In this document: positions 46,937 through 58,299 of the stretch, piece by piece
Layout of the letters: every line of letters begins with the position of its first letter
Position numbering within the stretch: the first letter of the stretch is position 1
Assembly (NCBI GenBank): GCA_031769625.1
Contig: JAUIMM010000113.1
Span: 12,000,501-12,064,500 of the forward strand
Direction: 5' to 3'
From: Taudactylus pleione
Lineage: Eukaryota; Chordata; Amphibia; Anura; Myobatrachidae
DNA length: 64,000 nt
The notes under the pieces: model-generated
What the model was told of the DNA's origin: nothing
The model's database searches: none
Seen by the model: only the letters and a program-made list of their open reading frames with translations
Program-made: the position numbers and the translations under genes

Positions 46937-49153
46937 TACATGTTTAACTTTTTCCCCCAATTTTTTTTCTTCCGCCCCCCAAATGAAAGTGAATTTTTGG
47001 TGTATTCTTTATTTTTTTTTTTGGCTATTCATACGGTAGGCCAAACTTTTTCACATACTGTCTTACTGTACATTGCATTGACTTCCCGCCTACGGTAGGT
47101 GGAAAAGCTTTCAAATTGAATACAGTGATAATTTTACGCCTGGCAAAATGACGTAATCTGCTGAACTTTTTTTAGCCAATCACGTCTTTTTGCTACAATG
47201 GGTGAAAAAGTGCCAACCAATGTGCTCCCAACTATCATCTCACAGGCTGTGTTTGAAAAATGACAGTTGGGAGCTGATTGACTGACACTTTTTTATCACT
47301 TTTCACTCTGTCTCCTAACACTGCTTAGTACAGTAAATAGACCCCTTGGAGTGAAAAGACGAGACCGGCTAAAAAAAGTAAATAGACCACCCCTAAATTG
47401 AAAACGGCCCTCAGTGTATACAGTACTGTATGTCTACTGTACTGTATTCTACTGTAAGTGCCGGGCAGCTGTGAAATCACTGTGATGGGCAACAGGGATA
47501 CTGTACAGTATATGACTGTGGGCGGCAACCCCCATCGGCCAGCGAGCCCCTGGTGAGTGAAATCCTGGCCAATAGGACGATACACCCCTGCATCTGTGTG
47601 TTATTGACTTTTTGTACCTTTTTAATGACAGATGCACGTGTTGGGTCTCATGCGCACTTAAAGACTGAATTACATACAGTACAAACACCAATTTTATAAA
47701 TTAATGACAATTTTTATTTAACCTACAGTAACATGCTGTACAGAGGGTGGGGAACTTCTTTAGCTTTCCACCCCCGTAGTCCTCTACTGTCCCCCGCTTC
47801 TTTCTTCTACCGCTGGCATGTCCTGGAATTCCAAGCTGGACACGGACATGGTTACTGTACAGTACCTAGAGTAGGAGGAAGGAGATGACGTGAGAACAGT
47901 CCTTCCTCAATGCCGACCGATACACCCTACTGGACCGAGGACTACAGTACACAAAAAGATTAGGCTTTTAAGTTAAAATCATCACTGGCACTTTTGGCCT
48001 CAGATCCACAGTTTCACCTATACCAGGTGCAGACTCTACCTTGCATCGGAGTGCAAGGTCCACTGTACGCCCTGAAGAAAGGAGGATAGGCAGAGATGAA
48101 CAGACAATAAAAGACAGACACACAGGTTCTCACCAGAGATGCTCTTGTTCTTCATCCTGCTTGATCCCACACACCCTGTACTGTAGGAGAGAGAATCCGC
48201 TGTGCAGGGCCCTTCCCTGCTCTAACAGTGTCACACTATTCCACTTCTCCACATTAATATACTGTATATGCCCTAACTAACCAGCCTAACAAATTTATTA
48301 ATAACTAATTTGTATTATAATTAAGCCTGGTGGTGAAATACTGTAAGCAGTGCCCCTAGGCCCACAGCCCATATAACGATAAAAAAAAATAATAATACAT
48401 GAAACAAGACAGTATTTGGGTGCCCCAGATGGAGGTGAACACCAGCTGTCATTTTGATGTCAAAAGTGAAAATAACTCCAAACCCCCCCTGCCCCTACTG
48501 TAACAGCAGGTGGCCCTGGGTTTCCCAAAGAACAAACTGGCAGGGAGCTAGAAGTATCAGAAGATTCATCAGAATGCGATTACAGAGCACTGACATTAGC
48601 AAAAATGCATTTTCTCACCTGATCCTGATGTCGAAGGGACCGCCGCTCCAACCATACAGTAGATTTACAGTAGAAGCCTGTCTCTCAATGCACGGTGCAC
48701 CCACTACTGTACAGTACTGTATGTCTGCAACTATGGATGTGGATGTTGAAGCAGCCACTACTACTGTACTATATATGAACCAAAGGAACCTGAAAACTTG
48801 AAACATCTGCATTACAAATGGCAACATCAAGTGCAGTAGCAGAAACTGGCAGCTGCAGCACAATCTGTTATGATGCCAATGTGTGCCTTGGAACAGGGGG
48901 CAATGTACAGTATGTACAGTAAAAGTAGGTGTAAGGAAAAGAGCAAAAGTATAAAGGTATTGTAAATAAAGAGCTTATAAAATAAATTAGGAGAATACTG
49001 TATACTGTATAATGTAGGGACAGAAAGCACAACCACAATACTGTACATACAGTATGGACACAGTGTACAGTACTTAGCAGTCCAGATCACAAACTGAAAA
49101 GAGGAAGTTAAACCCCTCCTCCACATTACTAATTATATACAGTATAGTATAAG
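46937..49153. other. non-coding part of the giant element
   Basis: It holds a MITE-like inverted pair at about 47195-47345 (GCTCCCAACTATCAT / ACAGTTGGGAGCTGATTG) and many TACTGTA/TACAGTA words. A donor-like GGATCAG|GTGAGA on the minus strand near 48620 might belong to an unassigned exon. I see no domain-bearing frame. Confidence 0.5.
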
Positions 49154-50287
49154 CTACATAGCAGTTGCTTGACCATTTCTTTCGATGACAAATGGTAAGA
49201 CTCTATGGAGATGATCAATATAATTGTTACACTGGGCACGTGTCAATACTGTTCTCCAAAACTTCATTATCCCATCCAAAAGTTCCTGTTTAGTTGTTGG
49301 TTTCACATCAGACCTGATGAACCTCTTCAACTGGGCCCTGACCAATTCAATGGGATTCGTGTCCGGTGACCAACAGGAGAGTAAAAAAACTTAAATATTC
49401 AGTCACAGTACTGTACTTTAGTAAAAAGTGTACAAGAATAATTACTGCTCGGTACTGTACATACTTTTTTGTACAATAAACAGTTAATACAGTACTATAG
49501 GACAATACTCACTCTGGTGGTGTGCGTTCCCAATTTATCCCTCTCTCTTCCATGAATTTCGCAGAAGCCGAATGTTTTGGATCATTATCCTGGAATAATC
49601 AATGTCCTGATGGAAAGCATTTTCTCACAAATGGCACCATACAGCAATCTACTATTTTTTCTTGGAAGAAGGTCTTATCCATGATGCCTAAAGAGATGAG
49701 AAATTATTGTCAGTAACAAGCGTACACTGTACAGGACTGTAAATAATTTCTACAACAAACATTACTGTACTGCACCTTCAAAAATATAGATCGATCCTGC
49801 ACCCCAACGAGATATACCTCCCCATACATGGACCTTTAACGGATGCTTCGGATGTGGTTTAAGTGAGAGATGTGCACGGTGTCGGAAGGACAGTCTTGAG
49901 AACCTCTCGAGAGAAACTGAAGTTTCATCTGTGAAAATTACGTCATTAAAATTCTCTCCACTCTCTATCCACCGTCGTGCTTGTTCAACTCTCTTTACTT
50001 TATTAACATCCCTTATCATGGGATTTATCTTGTGGAATAAAAACAAGTTTTAGTTTACTGTCATGTAAAATTAGTGCATTATTAATATATATATATTTTA
50101 TGTACAGTACCTTGTAGGGCCAAAAGTCCATCCCAGTTCCTTACGCATCCGTTTGATGCTGGAACAGGAGATGTCCAGGTCACATTCTGCTTTTAGAATA
50201 CATTGGATTTGTAAAGCTGTACGCTCATCATCCTCACAAGTCAATTTGTGCACAATCTTTTTGACACTCCTACGGTTGAACACATAC

Positions 50288-51000
50288 AGGGAGAGAGGGA
50301 GAGAGATAGAGAGAGAGAGAGAAAGGGAGAGAAAGAAAGGGAGAGAGAGAAAGAGAGAGAAAGAAAGAGAGAGAGAGGGAGAGCGAAAGAGAGAGACTAG
50401 GGAAATAAAGCAGAGAGATACAGTACTGTACTTACATGTCATGGGGAGGCCACAGGTTGGTGATGCTGTTGAAAAAAATGACAGTATGTTACAGAAAAGA
50501 GAGAGAGAGAGAGAGAGAAAAAGAAAGAAAGAGAGAGAGAGAGAAAAAAAATATGCTGCTCTCCAGCTCCACAATCACTATATGGAGGTGTTCTGCGTAA
50601 AGAAAATAATAATACAGTATTGTACAGTACTCAGTGGGAAAATAGAGGGTAAACATACTCAACTGTAACATTACTACAGTATATACTGTACTGTATTACA
50701 GTATTAATACAAAATGTCCTACAGTATAAAACTGTATACAGTACTTACTTGGCTGGGGAGGGGAGTCTGGGTCATCCTCTTGCCCTGGGGAGGGCTGAGG
50801 CCCTTCAGTGTCTTCAACTAAAATACACAAGGACAGAAATAATTATTGTGTAAGGAGAAGATGTTGGAGATGTTTTTAGAGAGAAAGAGAGAAAGAGAAA
50901 AACAGAGGGAGAGAGGGAGAGAGAAAGAGAGAGAGAGAAAAAGAAAGAGAGAAAAACGGAAAGAGAGCAAAAAAGAGAGAGAGGAAAATTAAAGAGAGAG

Positions 51001-51031
<31 letters not shown>

Positions 51032-51783
51032 AAAACAGAGGGAGAGAGAAACAGAGAGAGATAAAGAGAGAGAGAGAGAGAGAGAGATAAAGAGAGAAAA
51101 AGAGAGAGAGAGAAAAACAGAGGGAGAGAGAAAGAGAGAGAGAGAGATAAAGAGAGAAAAAGAGAGAGAGAAAGAGAGAGAGAAAAACAGAGGGAGAGAG
51201 AGAGAGATACAGTACTGTAGAAAAAAATGTGGTGTAGTGTACTTATGCGGCCAGATGAGGCCACTGGGGCTAGGGATGTGGGCTTGCGTTGGTGAGACTG
51301 TTGGAAAAAAAAATAATGTTACTATTACACAAGTACAGAAGAGCAATACACTGAGAAAGAGAGAGAGAGATAAAGAGAGAGAGAGAAAGAGATACCGTAG
51401 GTAGAGAGAGACTGACAAGGGAAGACAAGGAGAGATATACAGTGCTGTAGAAAACAATGTGGTGTACTGTACTTACATGGCATGGGGCTTCCTGCAGCCT
51501 CCTCATCAATGACTAGTCTGTCTGTGTGTACAGTATAAAAAAAAAATATTATACAAAAAATCAAAAAGGCAGTAGCATGACACTATTGTGTCCATACTGT
51601 AACTGTTGTAATCATTACCACTGTCATTTGAGGAGGAGGCTGGAGAAGGTGGTGGTGGTCGTGGAGGTAGGACTGTGGAAAAAGAACACTGTACTGTCAG
51701 TTTCCCTCAAGACCATTTTGAAACAAATAAACTGTACAAATCTTGACCAGAGTCTCCATGACACCAAAAACAAACACACAAAT

Positions 51784-51815
<32 letters not shown>

Positions 51816-51840
51816 GAGAAAGGAGAGAGAGAGAACAGTG
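50288..51840 (-). repeat. (TC)n tracts within introns of the giant element's gene
   Basis: GA-rich on plus, TC-rich on minus, at about 50288-50400, 50500-50548, 50880-51210, 51357-51395 and 51783-51836. They follow donors GTAAGTACAGTAC in similar fashion after exons 2, 4, 5 and 7, suggesting that exon, donor and tract were copied as a unit. Confidence 0.8.
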
Positions 51841-52253
51841 TACAGTAATGTGTACTGTACTTACTCTGACAATTCAGCCCACTGGGCCTGGCTGCTGGCG
51901 GTGGTGGGGGTGGCGGCGGTGGTGGTAGTGGTGGTGGTGGTGGTGGTGGCAGTGGCACTGCCAGGGCAGGAGGTGCTGCTTGCCCTGTGGGGAAAAATAC
52001 ATGTCATCATTAAGGCACATTTGAAAACAAGAGTTCAGACCTCTCTTCCAAATTGGAGAGGAATTAAGGTACAGTACTGTAGATGGCCTTAGGGAATTAG
52101 CAATTGATTAAAATACAAACCAATACAGTATACTGTAGTACATAAACTACTGTAGTCTGTGAAGCTGCCATTGGGCCCAACATAAAACAGTATGGTGCTG
52201 TACTGTACTGTATATAAAAAAATATACAGTCCAGTAAAGTACTGTATGACCAA

Positions 52254-52503
52254 GTGGTGCAACGTCACACAGAGGCTCTGTGGGTGGCACTGTCACCACC
52301 CCACAAGCTGTACAAGATGGCACAGAAGATGGCGAGAGCAATGTGGGCCCCATTGCCAGCAATGGAGACCCAGCAGTGCCTTTCCAGCTTCAATGAAGCA
52401 TTCGAGGCACTGCCGGGTCTCCCTGTCATGCACATGCGCATTACACTGGAGCCCGAACACAGCGGAGGACCTCGCTGAGGACTTTGCGGGACCTCGCCGG
52501 AGG
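52254..52503 (+). other. exon-like open segment with plus-strand donor
   Basis: An open frame (ALWVALSPPHKLYKMAQKMA and onward) precedes CGGAGGG|GTAAGTAC at about 52504. The segment is GC-rich compared with its surroundings. There is no recognised domain, and the frame has a stop before the donor, so any coding role is doubtful. It could be an opposite-strand exon or CpG-rich regulatory DNA. Confidence 0.22.
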
Positions 52504-53479
52504 GGTAAGTACGGTATTAATAAATACAGTACCAGTGGAATTTTCATTTGAATCACAGTGATACTAAACAAAAATTCCCGCTGGTATTTCCCTTCGTTTG
52601 TAAATGGGGCACAGAGTGAAAAGTGATAAGATACCAGCCAATCAGCTCCCAAATTTCATTTTTCAAACACAGCCTGTGAGATGACAGTTGGGAGCTGATT
52701 GGAGACCCCTGAATCTGTCTGTGATGTACAGTAATAATGTCAGACTTAAAGGGGGCAGGCCCAGCACAGAAAAATAGTGTGTACAGTACTGTAGGTTAAC
52801 ATAGATTTGGTCGACAGGCATTAGAATGCCTGTCGATCAATCAACTTGCCTTTTGTTACTGTAGGTTTATTAATCAAACAAGCCATGTCGACCAATAGTG
52901 TGTCACACTTTAGTCCATGTACAGTACAGTACTGTAGATTTAATCAGCCTGTCAATCAAATGTCTGCCAGTCATGTCAGTATGTGGTAACAACTGTCAGT
53001 CATCGTCAGATACTGTAGTATCCAACACCCTGCAGTGCAGTGTACAGTAATGTAGAGTACTGTATGTCAGAGTCGTGCATTGTACTGTATTCGTTATTGT
53101 ACAGTATACTGTAATTCATGTAATTATACAGCAATACTGTACTTACTTTGACGTATACGCCTCCGGATGCGCTCTAGGCAAGGCCTGTCCCTCCTCAGCA
53201 GGTCAGACCACCTGCGCTGCAGTGAGCGTACGGTGCGGCGCAGGCCGTATAGCCTGTTTATTTCACGGCTTGCACTTCTGTAGGCAAGCTCTTTGTCTTG
53301 GTTTGTGGCGAAGGCTTGGTCCCGCCACTTCACCAAGACAAAGAGCTCGCCAGACGAGAATCGTCTTGCCCTCATAGCAGCCATTTTCACTAGCAAGTGA
53401 CGCACGTTGTACATCGCACAGCACATAACGCACGATGCACGACACACATTGACACTAATTAACTCGTTATGGCAGGCGT

Positions 53480-55670
53480 CTGTGGTGCAGTGTAATGTAG
53501 TCATAACCGTAGTGGCAAAGTAGTGTGGGCATCACAGGATTGAAAAGTTTCTGAAGTCATGAAATCACTACTGTGTAACATTCACAGCGGCACACTACAG
53601 TAGTTGTCCTAGCAGATGGGGGATGGTAACTTTTCGTAGCCATATTCAGGACACTAGGGCAGAGCTGACTGCTTACAGTAATTGGATTAACAAAGCATCC
53701 TTTATTATTTTGCGCTTCAAACGCACAGTCAGCTTTGAACACAGAGCGCTCTCTCACAGTCAGAAACCACTCTCAGACACAGTTCAAGAGACGTAGCTAT
53801 CGTGTGTAAGGCCGAGACTGCATCTACATTGTCGCATGTTTGCGTTATGCGCTTTGGGCGCATGGTTTGTGATACAGAGCCCTGTCTCTCATTCTACACA
53901 GTCCATTCACTACCAGTTTCTGCAGTTATGAAATCACTATTCTGTGGTGCTAAATTCAACGGCACCATCAGTTTTTAATATACAGTACAGGCACATTCAT
54001 AGCTGCACACTAGTTGTCCTAGCAGACGGGGATGGTGTCCTTGGCAATGGTCACTATTCGTAGCATTTTTCAGGACACTAGGGCAGAGCTGACTGCTTAC
54101 AGTAAATGGATTAACAGACCATCCTTTATTATGGTAATGAGAGGCTCTTGCTTGCTTTGGGGGAAGGGACCTGATGCACTGTGTATGACTCTCGGCCCAC
54201 TGGGCATGCGCCAGAAATCCCATCGCAACCCTTCTACTGGGCATGCACCTGCCAGAGATGAAAATTCAACAGCATACCGACTGCAGTAATACAGCCAAAT
54301 GCGCATGCTCAGTGATGGCATAGCGCTACATGGCGTATGGCTTGGCGCCACAGATCCCATTGTACCCCCTCCATTTCTAATCCATCGCAGAAGGCTGACA
54401 GCCACCATAGCGCCAACCGTGTAATACAGAGAGCTCTCTCTCATACAGATCCCACTACTACCGTACTTAGTGTGCAAGGTTGGAACAGCATCACCATTGT
54501 CATAAGTTTGCGATGCAACGCTATTTTGCGCTTCAAACGCACAGTCAGCTTTGAACACAGAGCGCTCTCTCACTGTCAGAAACCACTCTCAGACACAGTC
54601 CAAGAGACGTAGCTATCGTGTGTAAGGCCGAGACGCATCTACGTTGTCGCATGTTTGCGTTTTGCGCTTTGGGCGCACAGTTTGTGATACAGAGCCCTGT
54701 CTCTCATTCTATACAGTCCATTCACTACCAGTTTCTGCAGTTATGAAATCACTATTCTGTGGTGCTAAATTCAATGGCACCATCAGTTTTTAATATACAG
54801 TACAGGCACATTCATAGCGGCACACTTGTTGTCCTAGCAGACGGGGGATGGTGTCCTTGGCAATGGTCACTATTCGTAGCATTTTTCAGGACACTAGGGC
54901 AGAGCTGACTGATTACAGTAAATGGATTAACAAAGCATCCTTTATTATGGTAATGATAGGCTCTTGCTTGCTTTGAGGGAAGGGACCTGATGCACTGTGT
55001 ATGACTTTTGACCCACTGGGCATGCGCCAGAAATCCCATCGCAACCCTCCTACTGGGCATGCACTTGCCAGAGATGGAAATTCAACAGCATACCGACTGC
55101 AGTAATACAGCCAACTGCGCATGCTCAGTGATGGCATAGCGCTACATGGCGTATGGTTTGGTGCCACAGATCCCATTGTACCCCCTCCATTTCTAATCCA
55201 TCACAGATGGCTGACAGCCACCATAGTGCCAACCATGTAATACAGAGAGCTCTCTCTCATACAGATCCCACTACTACCATACTTAGTGTGCAAGGTTGGA
55301 ACAGCATCACCATTGTCATAAGTTTGTGATGCAACGCTATTTTGCGCTTCAAACGCACAGTCAGCTTTGAACACAGAGCGCTCTCTCACTGTCAGAAACC
55401 ACTCAGACACAGTCCAAGAGACGTAGCTATCGTGTATAAGGCTGAGACCGCATCTACGTTGTCACATGTTTGCATTTTGCGCTTTGGGTGCACAGTTTGT
55501 GATACAGAGCCCTCTCTTGGCGCTAAAGATCCCATTGTAACCCCTCCACTGGGCATGCACATGAAATCCCATTGCAACCCCTCAAAGCAGACAGCCATCA
55601 CAGCGCAGACATTGATGAAAGTTTTGCACTATTTAAACGCACAATCAGTTTGTAATGTCTTACTTTTAAG
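53480..55670 (-). repeat. right inverted arm of the giant element with ~810-bp tandem repeat
   Basis: A block starting GCACACTAGTTGTCCTAGCA at 54005 is repeated from 54818 with high identity, and a partial block starts near 53592. Each contains two or three ~130-bp subrepeats around ACGCACAGTCAGCTTTGAAC and GGCGCACAGTTTGTGATAC. Those subrepeats appear inverted at 45180-45680. Short frames here repeat with the DNA. Confidence 0.8.
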
Positions 55671-56514
55671 CAGCCTTTTAAACAACAACACTACAGTATT
55701 ACAGTACAACACTTCTAAAGTAGTTTCACTATAGTGTCCAGAGCAGACAGTGACAATAAAAAAAAATATACAGTACGGTATATTCTTTTCCAGTGATCGA
55801 ACCCGGGACCATAATTCTACCAAAGTGATCACCTAACCACTAGCCCACACGACAGCTACAGTGAACCACACAGAGCGGCCTCATCCTTGTGCACTCCTCC
55901 CGCTGCTGTTTTTAATTGAAAAAAATTTTGTCATACTGTAATTCATCCCATCTCAGTGAAAGCTGTGCGTGGATCTCATTAACATATTACTCATATACAG
56001 TATCGGTTATACCGTGACAACAACTCGGGCAACTTCTCTACTGTTCAGTTACTGCACCGTACTGTATGTACAATACTGTATGTGCAGTGATTTGCATCCT
56101 GTTATAAGATCTTACTGTATGGTACAGTACTGTACTGTATGTACATTATGTGACATTAAAAATACAGTATTGGTTGTGCGAACATGCAAATGCTGTGAAT
56201 GTGAATGTGATATCCATCCAATTTACTGTAAGTTTAACAGTATGGCATTCAGTACAAGGCATTCAGTACAAATTACAACAGTGGAGCACTCACCACCCAG
56301 CGGTTAAGCACTGTATTACATGCAATCACAAAAGTGGAGCACTCGCTACCCAGTGGTTAAGCACTGTATTACATGCCGTAGCATATCCTTCGTTGAAGAA
56401 TACCATGGTATTCCACAAGTCCATGGAGCGACTCAGAGGCCTGCATGCCATGCCACAAGTCCATGGCACGACTCACGCCACGCCATGAGCAACAAAATAG
56501 CTGGGCAGATCGGT
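55671..56514. other. TACAGTA-rich flank of the giant element
   Basis: This contains the tRNA-like sequence at 55795-55858 and a duplicated GTGGAGCACTC..CACCCAG..GGTTAAGCACTGTATTACAT word near 56282-56375. There is no gene. Confidence 0.5.
55795..55858 (-). other. tRNA-like sequence
   Basis: On the minus strand GTGGGCTAGTGGTTAGGTGA is A-box-like and CCCGGGTTCGATCACTGG is a strong B box. The closest tRNA look-alike in the window, but without a clear acceptor stem. Confidence 0.5.
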
Positions 56515-56990
56515 AGTTAATAGACCGTCGGACGCAATACCGCCGGCCTAAATCCCGACTGAACATACCCGACAAGGGACTTAGGATAGGCATCGAAATG
56601 CCAACACCTGTCTTAATCCCGACGCTGGAGGACCCAAACACCCACCATCTTGATCGTCCGCTGATGGGTAAGTTTAACACTTAGCCCGGGGATGAGGGGG
56701 TTAGGTTTAGGGACCCTCGGGGGGGAACTTAGGGTTAGCCCCCCCCGGGAAGTTAGGGTTAGGCTAGGGGAAGGGTGGTTAGGGTTAGGCACTAGGGTGG
56801 GAGGTTAGGGTCAGGCAACCCCCAGGGAGGGTTAAATTTAGGTGTGGGGAGGGGGGGTTAGGTTTTGGCAACCCGAGGGGGAGGTTAGGGTTAGGCACTA
56901 AGAGGGGAGGGTAGGGTAAGGTACCCTGTAAAGGAGGGTTAAAGTTGGGGGGGTTAGGGTACTTACCAATGCCTGTTGGGATCTCTCACT
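56515..56990 (+). repeat. TTAGGG-like degenerate tract in a possible MITE
   Basis: About 280 bp (56680-56960) are dominated by GGTTAGGGTTAGG-like words mixed with GGGGGAGG spacers. They are preceded by AATCCCGAC repeats (56550-56630) and followed by TGCCTGTTGGGATC. It looks like an interstitial telomere-like core of a small repeat element, not a telomere. Confidence 0.6.
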
Positions 56991-58299
56991 GTCAGACTCT
57001 CAGTGTCTCAGCCACCGGTATTTCTATCCCATTCTTGTATGCACAAACATTACCAGAATGTGAAAGGACAGTTACCTTTATGTACTTATCCTATTTAAGA
57101 ATTTTTAACACAATGCTCCTATAACTATTTCATTATATACCCACGTGCAGTGCTAGGACACTAATAGTCTGAAAAATACTACTCTGAGAAGCTCTAGTAC
57201 TAGGTCTAATTGGCAGATGTACTCCTATTTATATGTTTCCTGCTTTGCACAGATAGCAACCTCAACCAGTTCTAAACCCATATGTGTAAATAAAATTGAA
57301 TGTTTATTACATGAAATCAATGAATATGATAAAAACAACTGTACAAGATTGTAAGTGTAATAATATCAATGATTCCTTTGTCATGCATATAACAAAGGGA
57401 TACCTATTTATGATGGATCTATTGCACCCAGCATAGGGTAGGTGTATGTGGCAAAACTAATTATGATGGTTGTGGATGAAAAAGCATTTGACAGTGCGGC
57501 TATATGCAAGAAGCCATGTGGATACTCACATTAACATAAGTTGTTACATTTGGCTACTGTAACAGTCTGTGCTTGTAGCTGCTCTGCGTGTGACCCAGCA
57601 TTAGGTCCCATGTGTGTAATTGTTTTACAGCGGGTTTGCCTTTAGTAAATCTAATGGTTTGACAGCCGCCAGAAAAGTTGCTGAATAAACATTTACTGCT
57701 AGGTCTTATCAGTAGTTTCCTTCTTCTTTATTTTAGACATGCTACTGTATATGATATACCAAGCTATAGTGTAAAACAGTATAACATACTTTGCAAAAAC
57801 TATTATTCCAGTTTGCATCATATTTTCTCCTAATAAATCAGATATTGTTGCATAGTCATAACAAGCCTCACAAATACACTTACGTATGATGTGATTGGTT
57901 CATCCCTAACAGCTTATCCATCTCAATGCTTTTTAGAGTGACTACCAGGGCAGGACTGCCCATCTGCTGATTTTATATATAACATTCAGTAGCGAGATAT
58001 TTTAAACAATATTTATTAGATGGCCAGATGGGCCTGGCCAGCCAGTGCTGCAGAGAGGGGCAGCCTCCCCATCCTCAATTCCCGGCTCCATGGCTGTTCC
58101 CCCTCCTCCTTCACCAGTGGCCCACCCTTCCTGTCACTCACTTTGGGTGCAGCCTGAGTCCCGGCGTCATGCCGTCACCACCGCAGCTGACTGAGTTAAT
58201 TGACTGAGGAGCCGCGAAGAGGAGCAGGTGCCAGAGCAGGCATGAAGACATAGAAGGTGATCTGCTCACCAGATAAGCTGCTGCAAGAGGAACAGAGGG
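56991..58299. other. no recognisable gene
   Basis: Mostly AT-rich. A GC-richer stretch at 58020-58290 has no assignable structure. Confidence 0.45.

Larger units (their letters stand above)
49154..53384 (-). pseudogene. multi-exon Myb/SANT-Tc1-like transposase gene (inactivated)
   Basis: Exons on the minus strand, with consensus sites unless noted: 1, 53384-53147, ATG in a strong Kozak context, Myb/SANT-like GELFVLVKWRDQAFATNQDK and VRSLQRRWSDLL; 2, 51984-51865, proline-rich; 3, 51672-51619; 4, 51521-51477; 5, 51297-51244; 6, 50817-50749, acidic/proline; 7, 50465-50436; 8, 50269-50111, HTH-like VHKLTCEDDERTALQIQ; 9, 50028-49776, DVIFTDETSVSLERF and VHVWGGISRWGAG; 10, 49687-49513, FQDNDPKHSASAKFM; 11, 49373-49154, WSPDTNPIEL, stop at 49154. 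All three DDE residues are present. Lesions are a donor GT lost after exon 5, one-base phase mismatches at 7/8 and 8/9, an in-frame TGA in exon 10 and an acceptor TG instead of AG before exon 11. About 470 residues. Confidence 0.72.
45180..55670 (-). mobile_element. giant intron-rich Tc1-related DNA transposon (proposed)
   Basis: Inverted arms (45180-45680 left; 53480-55670 right) surround a minus-strand multi-exon gene whose product has a Tc1-like DD(~34)E core. The interval is distinctly enriched in TACAGTACTGTA-like words. Typical Tc1 elements are 1-2 kb with a single intronless gene, so size, introns and the extra Myb-like exon are unusual. Exact termini and a TA duplication are not resolved. 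An alternative is a host gene derived from a transposase, but the arms flanking the gene and the lesions favour an element. Confidence 0.62.

Noticed and set aside
50098..51509. Ser/Leu-rich frames with apparent membrane segments
   Set aside because: They are (TC)n microsatellite translations; the real exons are the short segments between splice sites.
53557..55410. Repeated 66-89-residue minus-strand frames sharing MRERSVFKADCAFEAQN
   Set aside because: They lie in the ~810-bp repeats of the right arm and are open only because the DNA repeats; there is no domain.
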